From: an uncultured Microbacterium sp.
GTDB lineage: Bacteria > Actinomycetota > Actinomycetes > Actinomycetales > Microbacteriaceae
Assembly (NCBI GenBank): GCA_947647645.1
Contig: CANSLE010000015.1
Coordinates: 1-18,167 of the forward strand
Length of the DNA stretch: 18,167 nucleotides
Direction: 5' to 3'
Positions 1 to 8,173 of the stretch are shown in pieces (the first letter of the stretch is position 1; every line of letters begins with the position of its first letter). Below the pieces are notes generated by a model. The model saw nothing but the letters and a program-made list of their open reading frames with translations, did not search any database and was not told the origin of the DNA. The position numbers and the translations under genes were made by a program.

Positions 1-44
1 CCTCGAAGCCGGCGGCTTCAGACCCGCACTACACCGTCATTCGT

Positions 45-200
45 GAAGAGCCGGTGAAGTCGACGGGGCGGCCGCCGGCGGATCGGCGAACGGTCGTGGA
101 GGCGACGGCGTGGCGGTTCCGAACCGGGGCTCCGTGGGGGACGTGTCGGAGCGGCGCTGCCAGTCCGCCGTGGGCGGGCGCAGCATCACCCTGCGCCCGA
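45..200 (+). pseudogene. Degraded IS5-family transposase remnant
   Basis: Reading from about position 51, the translation contains GRPPADRRTVVEATAWRFRT followed by GAPW. This is the recognisable N-terminal block of IS5-type (DUF4096) transposases, which usually reads ...AWRFRTGAPWRDVPERFG. Just after GAPW the matching continuation (DVSER) is found in the next frame, so there is at least one frameshift. After about position 170 no frame resembles the family. No start codon, terminal repeat or DDE residue can be assigned. It is a short decayed fragment typical of an island edge. The family call rests on one short motif, so confidence is moderate. Confidence 0.5.
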
Positions 201-367
201 CAACTTCGGCACGATCCGCGCCATGCTGTCATACCCGACCCGTGGCGACGAGCGGGCTGGCACAGGCGACGACGACTCCGGTGATGCGCGAGCCGCGCTG
301 CGCGAGCTCACTCGACAAACGGCCCAGGCCCGCCCCCACGGCACCCGAAGGTGTTTGGCAACACGCC
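201..367. other. Unassigned spacer left of the defence pair
   Basis: Between the transposase remnant and the stop codon of the TOPRIM nuclease gene I see no convincing gene, tRNA or terminator. An open frame runs through 181-360, but its translation resembles nothing I recognise and it has no start. The left end of the Tn7-like element could lie here or beyond the window edge. I found no terminal repeat matching the putative right end near 9086. Confidence 0.4.
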
Positions 368-1219
368 CTAGGCAACGAGCTGACAGTTGAAGGTGCTGTG
401 CGAGTTCGCGGCCCCCCAGCCGACCAACTCCTGATACCAAGCGACCAGATAGAGTTCCCGGCAACTCACAGCGGACATGAATCCCGACCACAGGAATTCA
501 GGTCGAATGCTCACGCCGTGGTCGCTAAGAACTCTCGCCAGTGCGCGAAATAGGTCATGATCTCCGATAAGAACGGCAATGTCAGCCCCCACGTGCGAGC
601 GCTGACCCGCAATATCGACTTCCAACTGTGCGGCCGTTATAGCGGTGTCCGACCGCTCTACAGCAAGCGCCGCGAGTTCTGCGTCCGTTGGCGTAGTCGA
701 CGCAAGGCGGCCGAACGGGAAGTCCCTGAGGTTAAGGTTGTGGCCCATTCTTTCGTTCACTACTCGAAGAGGCGCAACGGCTCCAGCAAGAGTGATGGCC
801 TCAGCACGAACAGCCGCGACGTCAAGACTTCCTCCGCGCCGCTCAACAGATCGGCCATAGCTCGCGATCACGCGATCGAGAACAGACGGATTCATCAACA
901 CGACGTCGACCATAGCGTCGTGGTGCTTGGATACGACCACGTTGGAGGGATAGGACGACGTCGGCTGGGTGAATCGGTCGTAGTCAGCGTCCACGAAGAA
1001 TCGCACTCCGCGAACACCGCGCCGCTCAGCTTTGGCGGCAGCTTCAAGAACCTTTGCCCTCCCGTTGCCGCCAATCAGGACTACATCACTGACGTTGATG
1101 TGATCCCTGATCATGAAGTGATCGTCGTCGCCCTCAACGACGAGAATCAAGGAACTTGACCCCTGGCGCGCCATGGCGACAGTGCCGAAGATGGTCGTCG
1201 GCGTTATGGCACCCCTCAT
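368..1219 (-). CDS. ariB: DUF4435/TOPRIM nuclease, AriB-like effector of a PARIS-type defence system
   Basis: The product is 283 residues when started at the ATG (1219-1217) that overlaps the upstream ATPase stop as ATGA; a longer 298-residue form from 1264 is open but would run deep into that gene. The TOPRIM core is clear: VVEGDDD with the acidic Glu at residue 29, a Gly-rich turn near 50-53, and FFVDADYD with the DxD pair at Asp77/Asp79. A DUF4435-like HHD segment follows. Known family role: in PARIS, AriB is held inactive by the AriA ATPase and, when a phage anti-restriction protein is sensed, is released to cleave host tRNA (tRNA-Lys in E. coli), aborting infection. Length, order and overlap fit AriB. 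Function here is inferred, since other AAA-plus-TOPRIM pairs (OLD/Gabija-like) share the fold. All expected acidic residues are present, so it appears intact. Confidence 0.68.
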   Translation of the reverse strand: MRGAITPTTIFGTVAMARQGSSSLILVVEGDDDHFMIRDHINVSDVVLIGGNGRAKVLEAAAKAERRGVRGVRFFVDADYDRFTQPTSSYPSNVVVSKHHDAMVDVVLMNPSVLDRVIASYGRSVERRGGSLDVAAVRAEAITLAGAVAPLRVVNERMGHNLNLRDFPFGRLASTTPTDAELAALAVERSDTAITAAQLEVDIAGQRSHVGADIAVLIGDHDLFRALARVLSDHGVSIRPEFLWSGFMSAVSCRELYLVAWYQELVGWGAANSHSTFNCQLVA

Positions 1220-2574
1220 GCGAAGGGAACCTCCTCCGGCCCGAGAGCCGTTGCCCGGTCCCAATCATCGTTGATGATCTGCGGTGAATGGGTCGCGACA
1301 ATGAACCGGAAGTCAGCCAACTCCGCGATCCTCTGCACGTCGGGAATGAAGGCGAGTTGCCACACCACATGTAGAGAGATCTCCGGCTCGTCAATCATCA
1401 CGAGGGCACCAGCGGGCACGTTGAACAGGAGATCGAACATGAGAATGATCTCGTGCTGCTCACCCGAGGACGGCGAGTCAAGACTGATAGGCCGGTCATC
1501 GTGTTCGTGCCGAACCGACAGCCCATCTTTCGCCGTGATGGCTAGGCGCTTCCGGAGCAGACGGGAGTTCACAACCTCTTCAAGGAGTTCGACCTTGCGC
1601 AGCAATTCCGCAAAGGGAGCGAGCTTCTTCTGAGCGTCGTCGAGGTAGAGGTTCAGCAAACGCAACTCCCACTCGTCAAGCTCCCGATTAGGCAATTCAA
1701 GCTCATCCGACAGATCCACTGAGGCAACCCGTCCCAGACGACTTCGAAAGTCATTTTGTTCTTCGTAGCGTCGACGAACTTCGTCGACGTGGGGCACGGC
1801 GCTCACCCCAGAAAGGACTCGCAAGGGGAAGTCTCGATCTAGCTGCTGGGTGATAGTTGAGTGCTCTGTCTGCGCGCTCGAGAGAAGCGCCTGCATTCGC
1901 GCGCCGTACTGCACGATCTTCGAGTCAACTCGGCGAGACCCCGGAGATCTCGGTGCTCCGAATCGATTCCGCTGCACCGACGCAGTCCGAAGCCGCTGCG
2001 TTTCAATGAGATAGGTGGGGGTGGCAGCACGCAGCCTACGATACAGTTCCGGGATGGACTTGCCCGGCTCGGATCGGAATTGACGGCGGTCGATGTTCGC
2101 GAATCTGTCCCTCAACTCAGAGATGTGAACAAGCTCCCCATCCTGAGCGTCTTCCCACACGCCGGTCTCGTCGTACCGCCGCCAAGTTGTGGAGGCTTCA
2201 AGGTGCGACTCGAACTCGTCCTCTTCAAAGTCCCACGTCGCTGGTACTTCGTCCGCTCTCTCGATCACAAACTGAAGCCGTCGCGCGATCCACTTTCCGT
2301 TGACCGCCACCATAGGCAGATCGGTCCCGCGGACGTGGAGCGTCGTTCCGTCCGAGTAGTAGAGCGCTGCCGTATCAAAAGGCAGTGCTTGAAGTGCGCC
2401 TCCGTCGAGCTGCGATAGCGCTCGAATGATCTCCAAGAATTTTGTTTTACCGACCCCGTTGGGCCCGTAGACGATCATGAAGTCGTCCTCCGCAGGGAAG
2501 ACAATCTCGTGGTTGTACTCGCCGAGGACCTTGGTTGCGATGGCGCGGACGAGAGTGAGGCGTTTTTCGGTCAC
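1216..2574 (-). CDS. ariA: ABC-type AAA ATPase, AriA-like sensor of a PARIS-type defence system
   Basis: This is a 452-residue SMC/ABC-like ATPase of the AAA_15/AAA_21 type. Visible motifs are Walker A GPNGVGKT (residues 37-44), ABC signature SSGEQ (369-373), Walker B ALVMIDEPE (390-398) and the switch histidine in ATHSPQ (427-432). The roughly 300 residues between Walker A and the signature form the helical insertion. In PARIS, AriA forms the ATPase scaffold that holds AriB and senses phage triggers such as T7 Ocr. The start is a GTG at 2574-2572 without a clear Shine-Dalgarno sequence. A GATACT -10-like hexamer ends 14 bases upstream, which would allow a leaderless or nearly leaderless mRNA. 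It is coupled to the TOPRIM gene by an ATGA overlap. Base composition is clearly lower in GC than the core genes (32 of 60 bases at 2101-2160), consistent with acquisition. Alternative: an OLD-family ATPase of another two-gene defence system. Confidence 0.7.
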   Translation of the reverse strand: MTEKRLTLVRAIATKVLGEYNHEIVFPAEDDFMIVYGPNGVGKTKFLEIIRALSQLDGGALQALPFDTAALYYSDGTTLHVRGTDLPMVAVNGKWIARRLQFVIERADEVPATWDFEEDEFESHLEASTTWRRYDETGVWEDAQDGELVHISELRDRFANIDRRQFRSEPGKSIPELYRRLRAATPTYLIETQRLRTASVQRNRFGAPRSPGSRRVDSKIVQYGARMQALLSSAQTEHSTITQQLDRDFPLRVLSGVSAVPHVDEVRRRYEEQNDFRSRLGRVASVDLSDELELPNRELDEWELRLLNLYLDDAQKKLAPFAELLRKVELLEEVVNSRLLRKRLAITAKDGLSVRHEHDDRPISLDSPSSGEQHEIILMFDLLFNVPAGALVMIDEPEISLHVVWQLAFIPDVQRIAELADFRFIVATHSPQIINDDWDRATALGPEEVPFA

Positions 2575-2586
2575 ACTGTCACTATG

Positions 2587-2629
2587 GCAGTATCTGCTCG
2601 ATCGCGTCCGCTGCCTGACGAAGAGTCAG
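2587..2629 (-). promoter_or_regulatory. Possible ariA promoter with upstream hairpin
   Basis: The 169-bp gap between the tniQ stop and the ariA start is the only sizeable gap in this strand's island genes, so a separate promoter for the defence pair is expected. On the minus strand GATACT (2594-2589) is a fair -10 match. No good -35 sits 16-18 bases upstream. CTGAC-N5-GTCAG (2615-2629) is a short inverted repeat that could be an operator or part of a tniQ terminator. No T-run follows it. The rest of the gap holds nothing I recognise. Confidence 0.3.
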
Positions 2630-2743
2630 CAAGCCCTGGGCACTCTCGCGTAGTCCACTTCGTCGCTTCGATACGTCGATCTTCCGGAGGTCGTGCCGTC
2701 GACCGCAAGACGTCGGCAAGGTCACGCGATATCGGTCCGCGGA

Positions 2744-4744
2744 CTACGTCGCGACATGCGTCAGTCCCGCCGCGCGGAGATGCCTCCGGATCGTCGTCGG
2801 ACTGCAGTCGAGCTCGCGAGCAATGCTCACCGCGGTCCGTCGTTCTGTCTCGTACTGCTCGCGCAGCCACTCAATGTCTACGTGGAATCGCGGCTGGCGC
2901 CCCGGTCTCGAGGGGATGCCGTGCGCGTCTCGAGTCCGAGCGACCGTTTGACGCGAGAGACCGAGCTTGACCGCGGTGGCACGTATCGAGAGGCCCCCGT
3001 CGTGTGCCGTATTGATCGCGATGTCCTCGGGACCGCCACTCGCACCGCGCACCGGACGGCGCGCGACCCATTCGCGGTCACCTGCTGAATGGGGTTTGAA
3101 CGGTTCTAAGCCAAGCTCGCTCGGGCTCGGATGCCACGACACCGGCTCCTCGATGCCGAGGCGGTCCAGATACGACGCCCCGACTGCTTCAAGAGCGGAA
3201 AGCACCCGAGCGGGCGCGCTCCGTGTGAATCCGTCGACCTCCGAGTCGGTGACGAGTTCCGTTGCGCTATCCAGCTGCGGAAGGCGTTGGACTCGATCAC
3301 CGCTGAGCAGACGGTGCACGTATGCGCGAGCGAGTACAGCTCTTCGCGGAAAGCCGGAATGGACATTCTGCGCGATAGCGATCCGCTCCCACTCCTCTGG
3401 CAGCAGAAGTTCCGTGTAGTCGAGCGAACGTCGCCGGGCATAGTCAATGGGCGTCTCGGCGCCATCAAGGAACTGAGCAAGCTGCAGAAGCGTCGGCAGA
3501 GTGTCAATCTCCGCACCGCTCCTGCCGAGCGAACGCATCACGTTAGTCACTCGGCGACTCGGTGCCTCCCGATCGAGCAGACCCACGCTCGCGGCATGCG
3601 TGAGCCTGCTCCCTGCCAACACGACCGCTGCAGACAGTGCCGCCGCCGCAATGGTGCGATCAACGCGTCGAGGTGCAAGGCGGGCGGTCCACTCCCGCCA
3701 GAGAAGGGCGGGAATCTTGGCTGCGCGAGCCGCTGCGTCTCCGCCATCGAAACCCGTTTGAAGGACGAACGTGGCTCGACGTTTCGCACCTCGCGTAGAT
3801 GCGATCCAGGTCTGCATCTGCGGCGATAGTCCGTCGTAAGAGGTGTTGACGTTGACGTTGTCGCGGAGCAGTTCGTTGAGCAGGGCAGTGTCGTGTACCG
3901 CCCGACATGCGACGGCATAGGCGGACGCGCGATGAGTCGCGCTGGCGCCGCCCGATGATGTCCGGGGTTCACCCAAACCCTGTTCCGCCATGTGACGACG
4001 GGGGAAACTGGCGAGGAGATCAAGGTCCCCGAGCACACGGCTTGCCGGCTGCGGGCCCGAGGACCAGATCCCATCAGCAATACGCGGTTTCGATAGTGCG
4101 CGCATGATCAGCCGCTGTGCATCGAGCACGTCCGCGCCGGCATCCATCGCATCAGAGCGATCATCACGAAGATCAGCGCCGCAGGGTCTCACCCGTCCGT
4201 TGTCGAGGTGCCCTATCGGATTGCGGCACGCGCCTGGCGTCGGCACGAGACGGTGCGGAAGTGCCGTTCGGTGGGGAGGCTCTCGGCATGCCGCGCACAC
4301 GTCGTTGAGGAGCCGATGATGACGCACACACGCGAACCCGAACGGAAACTGCCACGTCAGTCGCCAACGACCGTTCGAGTCGCTCAAGCAGTCTGGGCAG
4401 TACCGCCCGGATGCCCCGCTGATCGGGCTGAAGAGCGATATCGCCCCACGCCGGTCGAGCTGGACGGCGTTGGCCGCAAAACCTTCGCGGGTAGTGGCGC
4501 GCAAGACCTCGCGCGCCAGCCCTGTGGTCCGTTCCAGGTTGGCCAGATGCTGGTCATCAAACTGCACGGACCACGACGTGCTTCCCAACGGGCCTTGTGC
4601 CAGCACACGCAGACCGAGCGCGCGGGCGAGATCTCCGCACGTCGTCCGCAGCGTTGCCGCCATCGTTTCGAACCAGGACCCGAACGGCTCGTCAGGGAGC
4701 GGTCGTACGACGAACGGGAGTCGACGCAATTCTGCCGTCATCAC
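2744..4744 (-). CDS. tniQ: TniQ/TnsD-like target-site selection protein
   Basis: The product is about 666 residues. The N-terminus LPFVVRPLPDEPFGSWFETM is the characteristic opening of TniQ-family proteins. A zinc-binding segment follows: CPDC (116-119), paired histidines (142-143) and C150/C153, with another Cys pair at 173 and 188. The last 90 residues hold two helix-turn-helix-like units (around IRATAVKLGLSRQTV and SIARELDCSPTTIRRHLRAA). TniQ proteins of Tn5053 elements are roughly 400 residues. This length and the added C-terminal DNA-binding region fit TnsD, which binds a fixed attachment site and recruits the AAA regulator and transposase. It starts at GTG 4744 or ATG 4741, both overlapping the tniB stop, so it is translationally coupled. 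No internal stop or frameshift is seen. The target it recognises cannot be read from sequence; the dnaB 3' end is the obvious candidate. Confidence 0.85.
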   Translation of the reverse strand: MMTAELRRLPFVVRPLPDEPFGSWFETMAATLRTTCGDLARALGLRVLAQGPLGSTSWSVQFDDQHLANLERTTGLAREVLRATTREGFAANAVQLDRRGAISLFSPISGASGRYCPDCLSDSNGRWRLTWQFPFGFACVRHHRLLNDVCAACREPPHRTALPHRLVPTPGACRNPIGHLDNGRVRPCGADLRDDRSDAMDAGADVLDAQRLIMRALSKPRIADGIWSSGPQPASRVLGDLDLLASFPRRHMAEQGLGEPRTSSGGASATHRASAYAVACRAVHDTALLNELLRDNVNVNTSYDGLSPQMQTWIASTRGAKRRATFVLQTGFDGGDAAARAAKIPALLWREWTARLAPRRVDRTIAAAALSAAVVLAGSRLTHAASVGLLDREAPSRRVTNVMRSLGRSGAEIDTLPTLLQLAQFLDGAETPIDYARRRSLDYTELLLPEEWERIAIAQNVHSGFPRRAVLARAYVHRLLSGDRVQRLPQLDSATELVTDSEVDGFTRSAPARVLSALEAVGASYLDRLGIEEPVSWHPSPSELGLEPFKPHSAGDREWVARRPVRGASGGPEDIAINTAHDGGLSIRATAVKLGLSRQTVARTRDAHGIPSRPGRQPRFHVDIEWLREQYETERRTAVSIARELDCSPTTIRRHLRAAGLTHVAT

Positions 4745-5871
4745 GCAGCTTCTTCCGTTGATCCGTCGTCCAGTTCACGCTTCAGCTTTCGATCGAACTT
4801 CTTCTCACGGTCGGCGCGCCCGGACTCGGCGCCTTCATCCAGCCGGATGGTGTCGAGGAGCGCGCGGTCGATCTTCTCGTGACCGGTGCGGATCGCCCTG
4901 GTCGTTCCGCGGCGGATGAGATCCATGAGCGAACCGATGTTGCCGCCTGTGCGGACGAAGATGTACGTCGCCAGCTCCTGGATCATCCGATCGTGACCAT
5001 TTGCGAGCACGACTGCTTTGCCCAAGGAGCCCATCAACCTCGCCCACTCGCGTTTGTCGGCCTGGGTCTGCAGCGAGAAGCTGTTCATGCCGAGTACCGT
5101 CCCGCGCCGGAATGTCTGCGCGAGCGCCGCATCCTCCCCCGATCGCCCCTCCTTGAGAAGTCCGCTCTCTCGTAACGCAACTCCAGCGAAGACGAAAGTG
5201 GCGTCGTACTCGTTGGCTAGCCACTTGAGTTGGTTCGCGACTTGGACGCTGTCGTTGGTCCTCATGTTGAGGAAGTGCAGGTCGTCGATGATGACGAGCC
5301 GCGTGTCGTGCCTGGCGATGCAGTCGGCTGCCGCACGGGCGAGATCACGTGACAGAGTCAACGACTGCCGGAGCTCGCTCCGAACGCTCGGGTGAGCGTA
5401 GAAGCCCAGGAGCATCTGATGCAACGCCTTGATCGTCGGCTTGCCTGCCAGTGTGACGTGGCACACGGGAATGTGTTTCGTCGTCTGCGTATCCGGGTCG
5501 AGGTACTCGCCCGCTTCTGCGACTCGCCTACGGTGAAAGTCGCGTCCGAACATGCGCAGCGCGGTCGTCTTCCCCATCGTCGGAGGCGCGTCTATCGCCG
5601 CAGCACTCTTCACTCGGTCCGAGTCCTGTTGGTTGCTGTCCACGATGTCCAACAGATCCTGGTGGAGACGGTCGACCTGTTCGGACCGCAAGACGATGTT
5701 GGCGTGCCATTCCCGACGACGCCGGTTGTAATCGGCTCGAGCGCTGTCGCTCAGGCCAACGAGCTGCGGCGTCGTGAGTCGTTCAGGGATCGTCCGAGCC
5801 TCCCGCTCGGTGAACTGGCTCCAGCTCTCATACGTCGAGAAGCTCCCTCGGAGCGGTTGCGCGCTGGTCAC
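4741..5871 (-). CDS. tniB: TniB/TnsC-like AAA+ transposition regulator
   Basis: This is a 376-residue AAA+ ATPase. Walker A is APPTMGKTT (about 95-103) and Walker B is RLVIIDDLH (191-199). An R-TGGNIGSL motif lies near the C-terminus, as in TniB/TnsC proteins. The N-terminal part (LVGLSDSARADYNRRRREWH) is the family's leader that contacts the transposase. Members form ATP-dependent filaments on DNA that link the target selector (TniQ/TnsD) to the DDE transposase (TniA/TnsB) and give target immunity. It begins at a GTG (5871-5869) overlapping the tniA stop and ends in an overlap with tniQ, so the module is one operon. It is complete, and somewhat longer than Tn5053 TniB (around 300 residues) because of the N-terminal extension and a charged C-terminal tail. 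Confidence 0.85.
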   Translation of the reverse strand: MTSAQPLRGSFSTYESWSQFTEREARTIPERLTTPQLVGLSDSARADYNRRRREWHANIVLRSEQVDRLHQDLLDIVDSNQQDSDRVKSAAAIDAPPTMGKTTALRMFGRDFHRRRVAEAGEYLDPDTQTTKHIPVCHVTLAGKPTIKALHQMLLGFYAHPSVRSELRQSLTLSRDLARAAADCIARHDTRLVIIDDLHFLNMRTNDSVQVANQLKWLANEYDATFVFAGVALRESGLLKEGRSGEDAALAQTFRRGTVLGMNSFSLQTQADKREWARLMGSLGKAVVLANGHDRMIQELATYIFVRTGGNIGSLMDLIRRGTTRAIRTGHEKIDRALLDTIRLDEGAESGRADREKKFDRKLKRELDDGSTEEAA

Positions 5872-6714
5872 ATCATCTCCATGAGCTCATCGTCACCGAA
5901 CACGAAAGCGGCGAAGAGATCGTCATCGTCGTCATCGTCTCCGCCCTGCGGTATGGCTGGCGCGGGGGCTTCCGGTTCGTCGTCTGGCCACTCGCCGACC
6001 GCGGTGCCGAGCATCCGCTGAACAGTCCGCAAGGACCATGCGCCCTCGTCCCCTCTGTGGTTCTCTGCCAGTTGTGATGCCAGACGTGCGCTCACGCGAC
6101 GCTCAGTCGGCGTGAGATCTCGGCCGGCACCCCAGTCGGCCAGCAGCTTCGCAGCGGCCGCGTCGACGTCAGGTCTCTTGCCATCCGCGATCTCGAGCGC
6201 GAGACGCTTCGCATGCTCGAGCGCCTCGGAACTGAACGGCACCGACTGCGCCCCCTTCAGCTGCCAGCGCAACGCATGCCAGGTGCCGTCCTCGGGATCA
6301 CGGAAGTAGATCCGGCGCACGTCATCCGGGTCATACGAGAAGGGCCAGAGCACATCCCCATCGCTGCCACGAGTGCGATTCCGATACTTCGCGACGATCT
6401 CCCCGCGATAGCGGATGCCGTTGAGCTCGACGCCGTAGTGATTGAACTGCCGCTTCGCCACAGGTAGCAGCTCGAGGAGATAGTTTCGATTCCGCGGAAT
6501 CCGAAGTTCGCCCGTCACGGCCAGCCCCTGCGAGTAGCGCTCTGCAGGACTCATCTTCACGCCGAACATCCCCGGGTCCGCGAGTGCGGCGTGCGGACGC
6601 ACGTGGTACACGGTGGCGACCCACTCCCTGATGATCTGTTCGAGCTGAGGCAGGGTGTAGACGGCCTCCGACTCCGGGTCCTGTCCACGGGAGGCGACAT
6701 CCGCGCCCTTATAT
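5868..6714 (-). pseudogene. tniA: TniA/TnsB-like transposase, 3' remnant
   Basis: Only the C-terminal part of a Mu/TniA-type DDE transposase remains, about 280 codons against roughly 550-700 for full-length family members. The first surviving residues lead into LEQIIREWVATVYHVRPHAA, the conserved segment at the end of the integrase-like (rve) domain. The Mu_transpos_C beta-barrel region follows, and then an acidic tail with a run of Asp that in this family contacts TniB. The DDE catalytic residues and the N-terminal DNA-binding domains are gone, so it cannot catalyse strand transfer. The break coincides exactly with the ISL3 left end at 6715. An ATG inside the IS terminal repeat (6728-6726) is in frame, so a truncated C-terminal polypeptide might still be made. 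Its stop overlaps the tniB GTG start. Confidence 0.82.
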
Positions 6715-6738
6715 GGCTCTTCGGACATTCGGTGGGGG
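6715..6738 (+). repeat. ISL3 left terminal inverted repeat
   Basis: It matches the inverse of 8150-8173 at 22 of the first 24 positions (mismatches at 15 and 21). The ATG in frame with the tniA remnant lies inside this repeat at 6728-6726 on the minus strand. Confidence 0.92.
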
Positions 6739-6828
6739 TGAGGCTCGCCGGGTGATGGTCGGCGGGTAGGGGTCGAGGTCCCCGAGGAACAGTAGCGCCA
6801 ACTGCTGTTCCATCATGAGGACCTCGAC

Positions 6829-8148
6829 GTGCTTCACCCTACTTCGGGGTGCGCTGACGCGCGCTCTGCCTTCTGCCCGTGTTCTCGTTGCGACGTGCTG
6901 CTCGGTCTCGAGGGCGTCCATGTCGAGGATGTCGACCGTCGCGACGGGTTGTTGGTCTTCACGGTCTCGAGCCTCTCGACGCCGACGGGGTGCCCGGGAT
7001 GCGGGGTCGTCGCGGTCGGCCGCGGGCGTCGGCGCAGGGTGCTGCATGACGTGCCTGGCGCGACGCGGGTGCGGGTCGTGTGGCGGCAACGGGTGTGGCG
7101 TTGCGGCGACCACGGGTGCGCGAAGAAGACGTTCGTCGAGCAGGTGCCAGCCTTGGTCGCCCCGCGCGGGTCGATCACCACCCGTGCCGTCGTCTGGGCG
7201 ATCGGGCAACTGCGGCGTGAGCACGCGACCGTTCACGGCCTGGCCCGTCAGCTCGGGACGTCGTGGAAGACGGTCTGGCGGGCCGTCGAACCCGAACTCG
7301 TGAAGCTGGCAGCCGACGAGTCCCGGTTCGAGAACGTCACTACCCTCGGCGTTGACGAACACATCTGGCATCACGTCGACCCGCGCATGCGGGGTCCGAA
7401 GGAGCTGACCGGGATGGTCGACCTGAGTCGCGACAACCACGGAAAGACGCGGGCCAGGCTGCTCGACCTCGTGCCGGGGCGCTCCGGAAAGGCCTACGCG
7501 ACCTGGCTCGGTGAGCGCGGCGACGCCTTCCGCAAGAACGTGAAGGTGGCGGCGCTAGACCCGTTCGCCGGATACAAGGCCGCGATCGACGACAAACTCG
7601 AAGACGCCACCGCGGTGCTCGACGCGTTCCACGTCGTCAAGCTCGGCACCGCCGCCGTCGACGAGGTCCGCCGCCGGGTCCAGCAGGACACCCTCGGCCA
7701 TCGAGGTCGCAAGGGCGACCCGCTGTTCGGGATCCAGACCATCCTCCACGCCGGCGCCGAGAACCTCACCGACAAGCAGCGGACCCGACTCGCTGCGGCG
7801 ATCGAGGCCGACCCCGCGCATGACGAAGTGTTCATCGCATGGCAGTGCGCCCAGCAGCTCCGCTCCGCTTACCACCAGAAAGATCTCGCCGGGGGTCGGC
7901 GGATCGCGGAGAAGGTCGTCGACTCATTCCACACCTGCCCGATCCCCGAGATCGCGCGGCTCGGCCACACCCTCCACCGCTGGCGCGACGCGTTCCTTGC
8001 CTACTTCACCGCCCACCGCGCGAACAACGGCGGCACCGAGGCCGTGAACGGCATCATCGAGCTCCACCGCCGACTCGGCAGAGGGTTCCGCAACCGCGAC
8101 AACTATCGACTACGCATGCTCCTCGCCGCCGGAGGCCTCACCCCATGA
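6829..8148 (+). CDS. ISL3-family transposase
   Basis: The product is a 439-residue DDE transposase with all family landmarks. A CPGC zinc-finger motif lies near residue 55, followed by the ZnF-adjacent WRCGDHGC segment. The first catalytic Asp is in TLGVDEH, the second in ALDPFAGYK, and the catalytic Glu is in NNGGTEAVNGII near the C-terminus. The FHVVKL motif typical of ISL3 follows the second Asp. The likely start is the GTG at 6829 with a GAGG 8 bases upstream. The frame is uninterrupted, so the IS may still be mobile. It is read opposite to the surrounding tni genes. Confidence 0.93.
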   Translation: MLHPTSGCADARSAFCPCSRCDVLLGLEGVHVEDVDRRDGLLVFTVSSLSTPTGCPGCGVVAVGRGRRRRVLHDVPGATRVRVVWRQRVWRCGDHGCAKKTFVEQVPALVAPRGSITTRAVVWAIGQLRREHATVHGLARQLGTSWKTVWRAVEPELVKLAADESRFENVTTLGVDEHIWHHVDPRMRGPKELTGMVDLSRDNHGKTRARLLDLVPGRSGKAYATWLGERGDAFRKNVKVAALDPFAGYKAAIDDKLEDATAVLDAFHVVKLGTAAVDEVRRRVQQDTLGHRGRKGDPLFGIQTILHAGAENLTDKQRTRLAAAIEADPAHDEVFIAWQCAQQLRSAYHQKDLAGGRRIAEKVVDSFHTCPIPEIARLGHTLHRWRDAFLAYFTAHRANNGGTEAVNGIIELHRRLGRGFRNRDNYRLRMLLAAGGLTP

Positions 8149-8149
8149 C

Positions 8150-8173
8150 CCCTCACCGGATGTCCGAAGAGCC
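8150..8173 (-). repeat. ISL3 right terminal inverted repeat
   Basis: Partner of the repeat at 6715-6738. The kinase reading frame runs into it from the right and ends at a stop inside the IS, at 8110-8112. Confidence 0.92.

Larger units (their letters stand above)
6715..8173 (+). mobile_element. ISL3-family insertion sequence, 1459 bp
   Basis: The element is bounded by terminal inverted repeats beginning GGCTCTTCGGACAT, a typical ISL3-family end, and carries one intact transposase gene on the plus strand. ISL3 elements normally make 8-bp target duplications. Here the left flank (6707-6714, CCTTATAT) and the right flank (8174-8181, AGATAACG) differ. One side cuts tniA and the other cuts the kinase gene, and neither fragment continues across the IS. 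The junction therefore reflects a deletion or recombination after insertion rather than a simple insertion. Confidence 0.92.
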
